Positions 5,845-13,919 are shown, counted from the first letter of the stretch. The stretch: DNA of 23,993 nt from Pullichristensenella excrementipullorum (GCA_018713365.1 DVOU01000045.1:1-23993), one strand, 5' to 3'. Notes: generated by a model from the sequence alone, not told the origin. Translations and numbers: made by a program.

Positions 5845-7263
5845 ATGGAGCTTAAGCACGACGCCGCCCTCGGCTATCTGCCGGAAGAGCGGCCCCCAGT
5901 CGGCAAACTGATCCTCTACGCCCTGCAGCAGGTCATCGTCATGTTCCCGGCGACGGTGACGGTGGCGCTCATCACCGGCTTTCAGGTGTCCACCACCATC
6001 TTCGCCAGCGGTCTGGCGACGCTGTTCTTCATCCTCATCACCGGCAGGAAGATCCCCCTCTACTACGGCTCCAGCTTCGCCTATCTGACGGCCATTTCCA
6101 GCATGGTGGCCGCCGAGGGCACCGCCGAGCAGATCGCCCAGTTCGAGGCCTCGGGCATCCTTCCCGCAGCGCTGATCTCGCAGGCGCAGTTCGGCATTGT
6201 GCTTTCCGGCCTTGTGTCCATCGCCGCGGGCCTGATCGTCCGCTTCTGCGGCCGCCGCGCGGTGGAGAAGATACTGCCCGCCTCCATCACCGGCCCGGTG
6301 GCGATGATCATCGGCCTGACGCTGGCCGGCAACGCCCTCTCCGACGCCGCGCCCGCCGCGGGCGTCACCGGCGCGCTCGCCAACTGGACGTGGGTCATCG
6401 CTCTGGTCACGCTGATCTCCACCATCCTCTTCTCCCGCTATCTGAAGGGCTTCCTCGGCCAGATACCGCTGTTGCTCGGCGCGGCGGTGGGCTGCGCGGC
6501 GGCGGGGCTGCTGGTGCTTGTCGGCGGCGACGGCTTTGACCTCTTCCGCGAGATGCCCGCTGAGGCGCTGGCCGCTTCCAGCTGGAAGTTGGGCGACGGC
6601 TCCATCTTCGCCCTGCCGGCCTTCACCTTCCCCAAGGCTTCCTGGGCGGCGGTGGCGGCCATCATGCCCATCGCCATCGCCACCATCCCCGAGTCCACGG
6701 CGCATATGTACCAGTTGGACATCTATGTCAACGATCTGGCGCGCAAGAAGGGCCGCAAGGAGCGCAACATGATCGACCTCCTGGGCCGCAACCTCGTCGG
6801 CGACGGCCTGTGCGACATGGTGGCCGGCGTCATCGGTGGCCCGGCCGGCACCAACTACGGCGAGAACATCAGCACCATGGCCATCACGAAGATCTTCTCC
6901 ACCTCGGTTTTGACGGTGGCAGCCATCTTCGCCATGATCATCTCCATGTTCACGCCCCTCATCCGCGTCATCTACGGCATCCCGCTGGCGGTCATCGGCG
7001 GCCTGGAGATCTACCTGTTCGGCGCCATCGCCGCGCAGGGCATGGCCATCATGATCGACAAGAAGGTGGACATGTTCTCCAGCAAGAACATCGCCGTCAT
7101 CGCCTCCATCATGGTCATCGGCATCGGCGGCAACTACGCCTTTGGCGGCAACATCCCCTTCTTCGGGCTGAACGTGCCCTGCATCGCGGGCGCGGCCATC
7201 TTCGGCATCATCCTGAACGCCCTGCTCTCCATCGGCGAGAAGAAGGGCGAGAAGCACGAATAA
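5845..7263 (+). CDS. uraA: NCS2-family uracil/xanthine permease
   Basis: This 472-residue inner-membrane proton-coupled nucleobase transporter has about 12-14 hydrophobic helices. GSSFAYLTAI (75-84) is the TM3 substrate motif. PESTAHMYQ carries the TM8 glutamate (E283), and GTNYGENISTMAIT carries the TM10 glutamate (E340). These correspond to the uracil-binding Glu241 and Glu290 of E. coli UraA. The N-T/N-Y-G-E-N-I form favours uracil over xanthine, but specificity is inferred. I start at ATG 5845 (MELKHDAALGYLPEERPP) because a longer frame from 5740 would begin before the predicted transcript start. A modest AAGG lies about ten bases upstream. It has its own promoter and terminator. Confidence 0.88.
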   Translation: MELKHDAALGYLPEERPPVGKLILYALQQVIVMFPATVTVALITGFQVSTTIFASGLATLFFILITGRKIPLYYGSSFAYLTAISSMVAAEGTAEQIAQFEASGILPAALISQAQFGIVLSGLVSIAAGLIVRFCGRRAVEKILPASITGPVAMIIGLTLAGNALSDAAPAAGVTGALANWTWVIALVTLISTILFSRYLKGFLGQIPLLLGAAVGCAAAGLLVLVGGDGFDLFREMPAEALAASSWKLGDGSIFALPAFTFPKASWAAVAAIMPIAIATIPESTAHMYQLDIYVNDLARKKGRKERNMIDLLGRNLVGDGLCDMVAGVIGGPAGTNYGENISTMAITKIFSTSVLTVAAIFAMIISMFTPLIRVIYGIPLAVIGGLEIYLFGAIAAQGMAIMIDKKVDMFSSKNIAVIASIMVIGIGGNYAFGGNIPFFGLNVPCIAGAAIFGIILNALLSIGEKKGEKHE

Positions 7264-7275
7264 GCCCACGTCAAC

Positions 7276-7312
7276 GCCCTGCCGGGCACATCCGGCGGGG
7301 CCGTTCCGTTTT
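7276..7312 (+). terminator. Probable terminator of the NCS2 permease gene
   Basis: GCCCTGCCGG (7276-7285) pairs with CCGGCGGGGC (7292-7301, one G-U). A four-T run follows seven bases later (7309-7312), so termination may be less efficient than at the other sites. Confidence 0.6.
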
Positions 7313-7390
7313 GGCAGACCGTTGCACATCTTTGTTTTGAGTAACTTTTTGCGTGATGAACGCGAAATGGATCGAAAGGAGCGCATCACC

Positions 7391-7888
7391 TTGAAACGTT
7401 TGATCGGACTGCTGCTGGCGCTGGCGCTTTTGTGCCCGTGTCTGGCGCTTGCGGATGCGGCCCAGCCGCGCACGGAGGCCGGCCGTCAGGTGGCCGCCTA
7501 TCTGGACGAGGCGGGCGTGCAATACCAGCTGAACACCTCCACGGAGGACGACGTGTTCCTCCGCGCCTTTGCCCCCTCCGAGGCAGAGGGCGTGGAGAGC
7601 ATCATCGTCGGTGCGCTGGTGAGCGACGAGCGCGTGGCCTTTGAGACCAGCACGCTGGTGACGGCGGACATGACGGACATGGCCGCGCTGTATCAGGCGC
7701 TCAACGCCATCAACGCGGACGCCGCCTTCGTGCGCTTCATCCTCGACACGAACGATGGCGGCATCGTCGCGCGCATGGAGCTGCCCGTTCTGGGCGACGA
7801 TGACCTTGGCTACGTGGTGGAGCGCTGCATGCTCGCCGCCGCGAGCGCCGTCGATGACAGCTACAACGCGCTGGCGGCGCTGGCCTGA
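7391..7888 (+). CDS. Exported YbjN-like protein, first of a tandem pair
   Basis: This 165-residue protein starts at TTG 7391, nine bases after AAAGGAG (7375-7381). A signal peptide follows: KR, then LIGLLLALALLCPCLALA, with likely cleavage after ALA (A-L-A before DAAQP). The mature part resembles the YbjN (bacterial sensory regulator/chaperone-like) fold. An N-terminal helix with AAYLDEAGVQYQ leads to beta strands, the core ALNAINADAAFVRFILDTNDG near residues 108-126, then a C-terminal helix pair. The binding partner of such proteins is unknown, and export is unusual because YbjN itself is cytosolic. A longer start at 7322 would bury the signal peptide. It stops 16 bases before the next gene. 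Confidence 0.7.
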   Translation: MKRLIGLLLALALLCPCLALADAAQPRTEAGRQVAAYLDEAGVQYQLNTSTEDDVFLRAFAPSEAEGVESIIVGALVSDERVAFETSTLVTADMTDMAALYQALNAINADAAFVRFILDTNDGGIVARMELPVLGDDDLGYVVERCMLAAASAVDDSYNALAALA

Positions 7889-7904
7889 AAAGGGGGAAAT
7901 GACG

Positions 7905-8396
7905 ATGAAGAAACTGCTTTGCCTGCTCATCTGCGCGCTGCTTTTGCTGGGCGCGTGCGCTCTGGCCGAGGGGCAACTGCCTCTGGCGGCGTCGCTGGAA
8001 GCCTATCTGCCCTCTGTGGGGCATGCCTTCACCGCCAGCGACGAGGACGGCGACGGCTACAACGACACCTTCATGATCGCCTTTGACGACGGTCAGGGAA
8101 CGACCATCGAAGCATACTGCCAGTGCTATGACGGCCTTGCCCGCGTGATCTGCGACATGGGCGATGTGGGCGCGGACGCCGACGCGGCGACCGTGTGCCA
8201 GGTGGTCAACGTACTCAACGCCAACTCCGATGCCTGCCGCTGGTGGTACGACGAAGAAGCCGGCGTGGTGCGCGGCACGCAGGAGATCTACGACGCCGTG
8301 GGCGACGACTTTGGCGCCTACGCCTTTTACTACATGAACAGCATCGCCACCGATGTGTATTACACCCGGGCGGAGTTTCTCTCGCTGGTGGGGTGA
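7905..8396 (+). CDS. Exported YbjN-like protein, second of a tandem pair
   Basis: This 163-residue protein has the signal sequence MKKLLCLLICALLLLGACALA. Either type I cleavage follows ALA, or the LGAC lipobox (C18) makes it a lipoprotein; the sequence allows both. The mature part is acidic (DEDGDGYND at about 47-55). It contains VVNVLNANSDACRWWYDEEAG, equivalent to the N-x-x-N core of its neighbour, and a long C-terminal helix, so both are probably divergent paralogues. The ATG at 7905 is preferred over 7899 because AGGGGG (7891-7896) is eight bases from it. The pair forms a two-gene unit ending at a strong terminator. I do not know the function. Confidence 0.7.
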   Translation: MKKLLCLLICALLLLGACALAEGQLPLAASLEAYLPSVGHAFTASDEDGDGYNDTFMIAFDDGQGTTIEAYCQCYDGLARVICDMGDVGADADAATVCQVVNVLNANSDACRWWYDEEAGVVRGTQEIYDAVGDDFGAYAFYYMNSIATDVYYTRAEFLSLVG

Positions 8397-8408
8397 GGAA
8401 AGCGGTTG

Positions 8409-8438
8409 AGGCGCGGGGCAGAGGCTCCGCGCCTTTTT
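8409..8438 (+). terminator. Intrinsic terminator after the exported-protein pair
   Basis: AGGCGCGG (8409-8416) pairs perfectly with CCGCGCCT (8427-8434) and is followed by five Ts (8434-8438), 12 bases after the stop. Confidence 0.85.
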
Positions 8439-8460
8439 GTGCGCGGGGTTTTGTCTCCTG

Positions 8461-8489
8461 TTGTAAAGCATCCGCAAGCATGGTATAAT
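8461..8489 (+). promoter_or_regulatory. Promoter of the toxin-antitoxin operon
   Basis: TTGTAA (8461-8466) and a perfect TATAAT (8484-8489) are separated by 17 bases, giving a short leader before the antitoxin. Antitoxin autorepression at this site is expected from the family, but I see no clear long operator palindrome. Confidence 0.7.
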
Positions 8490-8523
8490 ATGCGTAAAGA
8501 GCGCTTCAGGAGGTGAGCCGTCC

Positions 8524-8763
8524 ATGACTTCGATACCCATTTCTGTCTTTTCCCAAAATGCGGCGCAGTATGTCGCGCACGCGGTAAACAGTCAGGATGT
8601 GATCAGCGTGACCACCGAAAAGGGGAGCGCCGTTCTGCTCAGCGAGGAAGAATTTCGCGGCATGATGGAAACGATCTATCTGCTCAATTCCGAAGGAATG
8701 GCGGAAAGAGTAGAGGAAGCGAGGCGCACCCCCATCGAGGAGAGTGACGATTTTGCCTGGTGA
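8524..8763 (+). CDS. YefM/Phd-family antitoxin
   Basis: This 79-residue antitoxin of a type II toxin-antitoxin pair starts MTSIPISVFSQNAAQYVAHAV, the Phd/YefM DNA-binding N-terminus. VISVTTEKGSAVLLSEEEFRGMMET follows at about 26-50, and an acidic C-terminal tail (TPIEESDDFAW) is the likely toxin-wrapping segment. The ATG follows AGGAGGTGAG with eight-base spacing. The 3' end overlaps the toxin start by 11 or 20 bases, depending on the toxin start codon. Family members bind and neutralise YoeB-type mRNA interferases and repress their own promoter. Confidence 0.9.
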   Translation: MTSIPISVFSQNAAQYVAHAVNSQDVISVTTEKGSAVLLSEEEFRGMMETIYLLNSEGMAERVEEARRTPIEESDDFAW

Positions 8764-9025
8764 ATACCGCATCAAGCTCCTCAAAGGCGCGCAGAAGGAC
8801 AGGGACAACATTCGCCAGTACCCCGCTTTGAAGGCGAATGTGGACGCGCTTCTGACCGTCCTGAAGCGCGACCCGTTTCAAAACCCTCCGCCCTACGAAA
8901 AGCTCTTGGGCAATATGGCGGGCATGTATTCCCGGCGCATCAATCGCCAGCACAGGCTCGTATACGAAGTGGATACGGCCAACAGGATCGTCCGCATCAT
9001 TTCCATGTGGACGCACTACGAATAA
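8753..9025 (+). CDS. YoeB/Txe-family mRNA interferase toxin
   Basis: This toxin, about 90 residues, cleaves mRNA at the ribosomal A site. The sequence has the family core LKRDPFQNPPPYEKLLGNMAG, then YSRRINRQHRLVYEV, and ends ISMWTHYE. The terminal His-Tyr, the Arg of SRRIN and the Glu of PYEKL correspond to catalytic residues of E. coli YoeB. I choose TTG 8753, ten bases after GAGGAG (8737-8742). The GTG at 8744 is only one base from that site but would add three residues. The gene is intact, and its antitoxin directly precedes it. It faces enolase, with a shared hairpin terminator between them. Confidence 0.88.
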   Translation: MPGEYRIKLLKGAQKDRDNIRQYPALKANVDALLTVLKRDPFQNPPPYEKLLGNMAGMYSRRINRQHRLVYEVDTANRIVRIISMWTHYE

Positions 9026-9068
9026 ACACGCCAGCGCGCAAATACGGACGCGTTGAGCGCATACTAAA

Positions 9069-9099
9069 GGCGGCGCGAACACTCGCGCCGCCCTGTTTT
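9069..9099. terminator. Bidirectional terminator between toxin and enolase
   Basis: GGCGGCGCGA (9069-9078) pairs perfectly with TCGCGCCGCC (9083-9092) around ACAC. On the plus strand a TGTTTT tract follows; on the minus strand TTTAGT follows. It serves the two convergent genes. Confidence 0.8.
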
Positions 9100-9109
9100 C
9101 TGGGGTGAC

Positions 9110-10414
9110 TTACTTCTTCAGGTTGAAGAAGGCCTTCATGCCCGGATACTCGGCGATGTCGCCCAGCTCCTCTTCGATGCGGAGCAGCTGGTTGTACTTG
9201 GCCACGCGGTCCGTGCGGCTGGGCGCGCCGGTCTTGATCTGGCCGGCGTTGAGGGCCACGGCGATGTCGGCGATGGTCGCGTCCTCGGTCTCGCCGGAGC
9301 GGTGAGAGACGATGGCGGTGTAGCCGGCGCGGTTGGCCATCTGGATGGCGTCCAGCGTCTCGGTCAGGGAGCCGATCTGGTTGACCTTGATGAGGATGGC
9401 GTTGCCGACATGCTTCTCGATGCCGGTGGCCAGACGGGTGACGTTGGTGACGAACAGGTCGTCGCCGACCAGCTGCACGCGGTCGCCGATGGCCTTGGTC
9501 AGCATCGCCCAGCCTTCCCAGTCGGTCTCGGCCATGCCGTCTTCGAGGGAGATGATCGGATAGGTGTCGACAAAGCGCGTCCACATGTCCACCAGCTCCT
9601 GCTGAGACAGCTTCGTGCCGGACTTGGGCTGGATGTAGCACTTCTGATCCTCATCCCACCACTCGGAGGAAGCGGCGTCGATGGCGATCTTGAAGTCCTC
9701 GCCGGGCTGGTAGCCGGCCTTTTCGATGGCCTGCACGATGACCTTGAGGGCGTCCTCGTCCTTGGCCAGGTTGGGGGCGTAGCCGCCCTCGTCGCCCACG
9801 CCCGCGGCGGGGGTGCCGTTCTCCTTCAGCACGGTCTTGAGGGTGTGGAACACCTCGGCGCAGCGGCGCAGGGCTTCCTGGAAGGAGGGCGCGGAGACGG
9901 GCATGATCATGAACTCCTGGATCTCCACGTTGTTGGTGGCGTGCGCGCCGCCGTTCAAAATGTTCATCATCGGCACGGGCAGCTGCTTGGCGTTGACGCC
10001 GCCGATGTAGTTGTACAGGGACAGGCCCATGCTCTGCGCGGCGGCCTTGGCGCAGGCCAGAGACACGCCGAGGATGGCGTTGGCGCCCAGGTTGGTCTTG
10101 TTGGGGGTGCCGTCCAGCTCGATGAGCTTCTTGTCGATGGCGGGCTGGTTGAGTACGTTCTCGCCGATGAGGGCGTCGGCGATGACGGTGTTGACGTTCT
10201 TCACGGCGGTGAGGACGCCCTTGCCGTTGTAGCGGCTCTTGTCGCCATCGCGCAGCTCGCAGGCTTCGTAGATGCCGGTGGAGGCGCCAGAGGGCACGGC
10301 GGCGCGGCCGACAGTGCCGTCCTCGAGGACGACTTCGACTTCCACGGTGGGATTTCCGCGGCTGTCAAGGATCTCGCGGCCGATGATGTCGGCGATCTCG
10401 AGAAGCTGTTTCAT
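9110..10414 (-). CDS. eno: Enolase (phosphopyruvate hydratase)
   Basis: This 434-residue glycolytic enzyme interconverts 2-phosphoglycerate and phosphoenolpyruvate in the cytosol and requires Mg2+. Conserved elements run REILDSRGNPTVEVEV near 13-28, AAVPSGASTG near 38-47, the signature ILIKVNQIGSLTE (340-352, K343 the catalytic base), SHRSGETEDATIAD (370-383) and KTGAPSRTDRVAKYNQLLRI. The start ATG (10412-10414) is nine bases after AAAGGAG. The frame extends upstream without stop, but the promoter lies there. It is a single-gene transcript with its own strong promoter and a leader of roughly 100 bases. Confidence 0.98.
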   Translation of the reverse strand: MKQLLEIADIIGREILDSRGNPTVEVEVVLEDGTVGRAAVPSGASTGIYEACELRDGDKSRYNGKGVLTAVKNVNTVIADALIGENVLNQPAIDKKLIELDGTPNKTNLGANAILGVSLACAKAAAQSMGLSLYNYIGGVNAKQLPVPMMNILNGGAHATNNVEIQEFMIMPVSAPSFQEALRRCAEVFHTLKTVLKENGTPAAGVGDEGGYAPNLAKDEDALKVIVQAIEKAGYQPGEDFKIAIDAASSEWWDEDQKCYIQPKSGTKLSQQELVDMWTRFVDTYPIISLEDGMAETDWEGWAMLTKAIGDRVQLVGDDLFVTNVTRLATGIEKHVGNAILIKVNQIGSLTETLDAIQMANRAGYTAIVSHRSGETEDATIADIAVALNAGQIKTGAPSRTDRVAKYNQLLRIEEELGDIAEYPGMKAFFNLKK

Positions 10415-10520
10415 GGGTATCGATCTCCTTTCCAATGTGTGCGGACGCTTGCCGCATGGATGGGATGCGCCGCAACCCTGCGGCCGGGAACGGGCGGACG
10501 CCCATTCATTACCATCCAAA

Positions 10521-10549
10521 ATTATAAAGAACGGAAAAGGGTTTGTCAA
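10521..10549 (-). promoter_or_regulatory. Promoter of eno
   Basis: On the minus strand a perfect TTGACA (10549-10544) and perfect TATAAT (10526-10521) are separated by 17 bases, as expected for a highly expressed glycolytic gene. Confidence 0.85.
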
Positions 10550-10595
10550 GCTCATTCAAGAAAACAACAGGGGAAATGTGCGGGGCATCCGGCGC

Positions 10596-10624
10596 TTGCG
10601 CGGCGGCGGGCGCTCTGCTATAAT
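10596..10624 (+). promoter_or_regulatory. Promoter of the hydroxyacid dehydrogenase gene
   Basis: TTGCGC (10596-10601) and TATAAT (10619-10624) have a 17-base spacer. Predicted transcription begins near 10631, which argues against the in-frame ATG at 10637 and for the ATG at 10673. Confidence 0.6.
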
Positions 10625-10672
10625 GCTGTATGGAATATGCGGCGCGACGGCGCGCTGAAACGGGGTGCTTGC

Positions 10673-11635
10673 ATGGCAAGGAAACTGGTGGTGGCCATTT
10701 CTGAACTCACCGACGCCCAGCGGCAGGCCATCGCGCGCGATGCCGCCGCGCGCGGCTTTGCGGCGCTGTTTTTTGACGATGTGGAGGCGGCGCTGCCGGC
10801 GCTTGCGGACGCGGAGGTGGTCTTTGGGCAGGACGCGCGCCTGGCGCAGAACGCGCCGAAGCTGCGCTGGCTGTGTTCGCCCTTTGCCGGGGTGGACAAT
10901 TTGCTCGCGCCGGGCGTGTTCGCCTCGCCAGACGCGCTGCTGAGCAATTCCAGCGGCGCTTACGGCGTGACCATCGCCGAACACATCATCATGGTCGCGC
11001 TCATCATGCTGCGGCGGCAGCTGGACTACGCCGCCATCGCCGCGCGGCGCGGCTGGCAGCGCGGCCTTGCCGTGCGCTCCATTTACGCAAGCCGCGTGAC
11101 GCTGCTGGGCACGGGCGACATCGGCCGCGAGACGGCGCTGCGCCTGCGCGCCTTTTCCCCCTCGCGCCTCACGGGCGTCAACCGCAGCGGGCGGGATGAA
11201 AGCGGCCTGTTCGACCGCGTGCTGCCCCGGGAAGCGCTGGAGGAGGTCTTGCCGGAGACGGACATACTCATCCTCTCCCTGCCCGGCACGAAGGAGACGC
11301 GGGGCCTGCTCGACAAAGCGAAGCTGGCGCTGTTGCCGGACGGGGCGCTGCTGATCAACGTGGGGCGCGGCAGCGCGCTTAACGAGGCGGCGCTGGAGCG
11401 CGAACTGCGCGCCGGGCGTCTGCGGGCGGCGCTGGACGTGTTCGAGCATGAGCCTTTGCCGGAAGACAGCCCCCTGTGGGGCTGCCCCAATCTGCTCATC
11501 ACGCCGCACGTGGCGGGCAACATGACTTTGCCGCACACGGTGGAGCGCATCGTGGCGCTGTTTTTGGAGGACTTTGCCAACTACTGCGAAGGCAGGCCGC
11601 TCAAGCGGCTCGTGGAGCGGGAGAAGGGATACTGA
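10673..11635 (+). CDS. D-isomer-specific 2-hydroxyacid dehydrogenase
   Basis: This 320-residue NAD(P)-dependent oxidoreductase of the D-2-hydroxyacid dehydrogenase family has a substrate domain at about 1-100 and 290-320 and a central Rossmann domain. The dinucleotide motif GTGDIG is at 146-151. Catalytic residues are R232 (NVGRGS), E260 (FEHEP) and H279 (TPHVAG). No aspartate follows at the usual NAD-selective site; VNRSGRDE occupies it, so NADPH use is possible. The substrate cannot be fixed, and hydroxypyruvate/glyoxylate reductase-like activity is one option. The ATG at 10673 has a weak CGGGG site. The gene is divergent from eno and monocistronic. Confidence 0.9.
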   Translation: MARKLVVAISELTDAQRQAIARDAAARGFAALFFDDVEAALPALADAEVVFGQDARLAQNAPKLRWLCSPFAGVDNLLAPGVFASPDALLSNSSGAYGVTIAEHIIMVALIMLRRQLDYAAIAARRGWQRGLAVRSIYASRVTLLGTGDIGRETALRLRAFSPSRLTGVNRSGRDESGLFDRVLPREALEEVLPETDILILSLPGTKETRGLLDKAKLALLPDGALLINVGRGSALNEAALERELRAGRLRAALDVFEHEPLPEDSPLWGCPNLLITPHVAGNMTLPHTVERIVALFLEDFANYCEGRPLKRLVEREKGY

Positions 11636-11648
11636 GCGCGTGAAATGG

Positions 11649-11680
11649 CCGCGCGGCGGGAAACGTCGCGCGGTCGTTTG
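11649..11680 (+). terminator. Weak terminator-like hairpin after the dehydrogenase
   Basis: CCGCGCGGC (11649-11657) pairs with GTCGCGCGG (11665-11673, one G-U), followed only by TCGTTTGC. The poor T tract makes efficient termination uncertain. Confidence 0.4.
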
Positions 11681-11755
11681 CATATGCGGCGAAAGAGCGT
11701 TCTCGCGGCCCTTTGCGCGCCCTTCGGCGCGGGTTCGCGGAAGGGCGGCGGCCGC

Positions 11756-11932
11756 ATGAGCAATACGGTTTCGAGACTTCTTGCGCGGGCGCGTTCCCTC
11801 TTTTGCCGCAAGGGCGGGCAGACGCGCCGCGACCCGGACCTTCGCGCCATGAGCGGCGCGCAGCTGCACGAATTTCTCCGCTCCCTGAAACCGGTGGTGA
11901 GCGCGGCGGAGAGCCGGGGCGCGGGGCTTTAG
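11756..11932 (+). CDS. Small basic hypothetical protein
   Basis: This 58-codon frame starts MSNTVSRLLARARSLF and continues with a charged stretch and a predicted helix (MSGAQLHEFLRSLKPVVSAAES). GGAAGGG lies about ten bases upstream, and third codon positions are mostly G/C, as in neighbouring genes. I recognise no family. Its TAG (11930-11932) overlaps the convergent topB stop (TTA at 11929-11931), a tidy arrangement that mildly supports a real gene. An in-frame extension back to 11645 runs through the terminator-like hairpin and is unlikely. Confidence 0.35.
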   Translation: MSNTVSRLLARARSLFCRKGGQTRRDPDLRAMSGAQLHEFLRSLKPVVSAAESRGAGL

Positions 11933-13884
11933 CGCTCCCTGTCCCCGGCCTGTTCCCCGCCCTTTGGCGCGCCTGCGCGCCTGGTTTGCGCGGCGCTTTT
12001 GCGGGCGGCGGGCTTTTTTGTTGCGCCCGCGCCGCGGGGAGATGCCTTGCGAGTGGCGGCGCGCTTCTTCTGCCTTGGCTCCTCGCGCTCAAAGCGCACG
12101 TCTGCCGGAGCCGTCTTCGCCGCGTCCACCAGAAAGATGGCGAAGCGGCGGATGCCGAGCAGAAAGCGGTCGCGCTTCCGGGCGCGCAGGGCGGCGTCCG
12201 GGTTGGCGGCCATGTCGTTGAGCGCCTTTTCCCACTTGCCGGTGGTGGCGGCGGAGGCGATCTGCTCCGGGGCGACGGCGATCAGTTTGCGGCCCTTTTC
12301 CGTGGAGACGATGCTCTTGCCCGCGCGCTCGGCCAGCCCCACCTCGATGAGCCGCTCGATGGTGGCGGCGCGGGTGGCGGGCGTACCGAGGCCGGAGGAC
12401 TTCATGCGCTCGCGCAGTTCCTCGTCCTCCAGTTCCTGCCCGGCGTGTTCCATCAGCGAAAGCAGCGAGGCGTCGTTGAGCTTTTCCGGGGGCTTGGTCT
12501 GCTTTTTGCGGGCGGCGATCTTCTGCGCCGTGCGCGTTTCGCCCTCGCGCACGTCCGGCAGCGGCGTGGCCGCCTTTTTCTCCGCCGGCGCAAGCACGGC
12601 GCGCCAGCCCATGTCCACCGGCACGGCTCCGTCGGCGCGGAACTCGTGGCCGCTGACCACGACGCGCAGGCGCGCCGACTCGTAGGCGTAGTCCGGGTAA
12701 TGGGCGGCGATGAGGCTGCGGACGATGAGGTCATACAGCGCCGTTTCGTCCGCCGTCAGCGCCCCGGGGCGGTGATCCGTGGGGATGATGGCGTGGTGGT
12801 CGGAGACTTTGGAGGCGTCGTAAAAGCGTTTGGAGTCCATATGGGGGTCAAATGCCGGAGCCTTGAGCAGGGGGTGGTACTGCGGCGGCAGACGCCTGAG
12901 CGCGTTCAGCGCCTTTTCGCGCATGTCCGGCGGCAGACAGCGGCTGTCCGTGCGCGGGTAGGTGATGGCCTTGTGGCGCTCGTAGAGGGCCTGCGCCAGT
13001 TTCAGCGTTTTGTCCGCGGAAAAGCCGAAGCGGCGGTTGGCCTCGCGCTGCAAAGTGGTGAGGTCGAAAAGCTGCGGCGGCGGCACGCGCTTGCGCTCGC
13101 GGCGGCTCTCGACCACGGTGCCCTCCTTGCCCTGCGCCTCGCGCTTTATTTTGTCGGCCTGTTCCCTGGTGGCGGCGCGGCTCTGGCGCGTCTCGGGGTC
13201 GTAATACAGGCCCTCGAAGTCGCCAAAATCGGCGCGCACCTCCCAGTAGTCCTGCGGCACGAAGGCGGCGATCTCGCGGTCGCGCTTTACCAGCAGCGCC
13301 AGGGTCGGCGTCTGCACGCGGCCCATGGGCAAAAGCGCCCCATAGCGCAGCGTGAAGGCGCGCGAGGCGTTCATGCCCACCAGCCAGTCCGCCAGACTGC
13401 GGCAGCGGGCGCTTTCAAAGAGGGCGTCGTAATCCGAGGCGGGGCGCAGTTCCTCAAAGCCCTTGCGGATGGCCGCGTCGGTCATCGACGAGATCCACAG
13501 CCGCCTGACCGGCTTTTTGCAGCCCGCCATGCGGTAGATGTAGCGGAAGATCAGCTCGCCCTCGCGCGCCGCGTCCGTCGCGCAGATGACCTCGGAAGTG
13601 TCCTTGTCGTTCATCCACTTTTTGACGATGGCGAACTGGCTGCGCGTGGCGGGCAGCACCTTCAAGGGAATGTCCTCCGGCAAAATGGGCAGATCGTCCA
13701 TGCGCCAGCGGCGATAGCGCTCGTCCAATTCGTCCGGCTCCTTGAGGGAGACGAGGTGGCCCAGCGCCCATGTTACGATGTAACCGTTGCCCATGAGGCA
13801 GCCATCGCCCCGCTGGGAAGCCCCCAGCACGCGGGCAATATCGCGCCCCACCGACGGTTTTTCAGCAACAACAACTGTACTCAT
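11929..13884 (-). CDS. topB: DNA topoisomerase III (type IA)
   Basis: This 651-residue type IA topoisomerase relaxes or decatenates DNA by single-strand passage. The TOPRIM domain covers about 1-140, with VVAEKPSVGRDIARVLG (E8) and ATDAAREGELIFR (102-114). GALLPMGRVQTPTLALLVKRD follows at 182-202, and the active-site tyrosine is Y309 in ITYPRTDSR. No zinc-finger cysteine clusters are present. Instead the end is a Lys/Arg/Ala-rich tail (about the last 45 residues) that probably binds DNA. The ATG at 13884 matches family N-termini. A frame extending to 14268 is repeat sequence and is rejected. No useful ribosome-binding site precedes the ATG. Confidence 0.93.
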   Translation of the reverse strand: MSTVVVAEKPSVGRDIARVLGASQRGDGCLMGNGYIVTWALGHLVSLKEPDELDERYRRWRMDDLPILPEDIPLKVLPATRSQFAIVKKWMNDKDTSEVICATDAAREGELIFRYIYRMAGCKKPVRRLWISSMTDAAIRKGFEELRPASDYDALFESARCRSLADWLVGMNASRAFTLRYGALLPMGRVQTPTLALLVKRDREIAAFVPQDYWEVRADFGDFEGLYYDPETRQSRAATREQADKIKREAQGKEGTVVESRRERKRVPPPQLFDLTTLQREANRRFGFSADKTLKLAQALYERHKAITYPRTDSRCLPPDMREKALNALRRLPPQYHPLLKAPAFDPHMDSKRFYDASKVSDHHAIIPTDHRPGALTADETALYDLIVRSLIAAHYPDYAYESARLRVVVSGHEFRADGAVPVDMGWRAVLAPAEKKAATPLPDVREGETRTAQKIAARKKQTKPPEKLNDASLLSLMEHAGQELEDEELRERMKSSGLGTPATRAATIERLIEVGLAERAGKSIVSTEKGRKLIAVAPEQIASAATTGKWEKALNDMAANPDAALRARKRDRFLLGIRRFAIFLVDAAKTAPADVRFEREEPRQKKRAATRKASPRGAGATKKPAARKSAAQTRRAGAPKGGEQAGDRER

Positions 13885-13890
13885 ACCCCC

Positions 13891-13919
13891 AGCATACCAC
13901 AAACCCTCTCTCAGCGCAA
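13891..13919 (-). promoter_or_regulatory. Candidate topB promoter, implying a leaderless transcript
   Basis: On the minus strand TTGCGC (13919-13914) and TATGCT (13896-13891) have a 17-base spacer, with a TG extension just before the -10. The ATG begins seven bases after the -10 box, so transcription would start at or beside the start codon. Confidence 0.45.

Noticed and set aside
5749..7473. A 574-codon minus-strand open frame
   Set aside because: It is antisense to the NCS2 permease, with no family resemblance and a repetitive Asp/Gly/Arg/His composition.
9302..10672. Long N-terminal extension of the hydroxyacid dehydrogenase frame
   Set aside because: It is antisense to enolase and upstream of the dehydrogenase's own promoter. 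The real start is ATG 10673.
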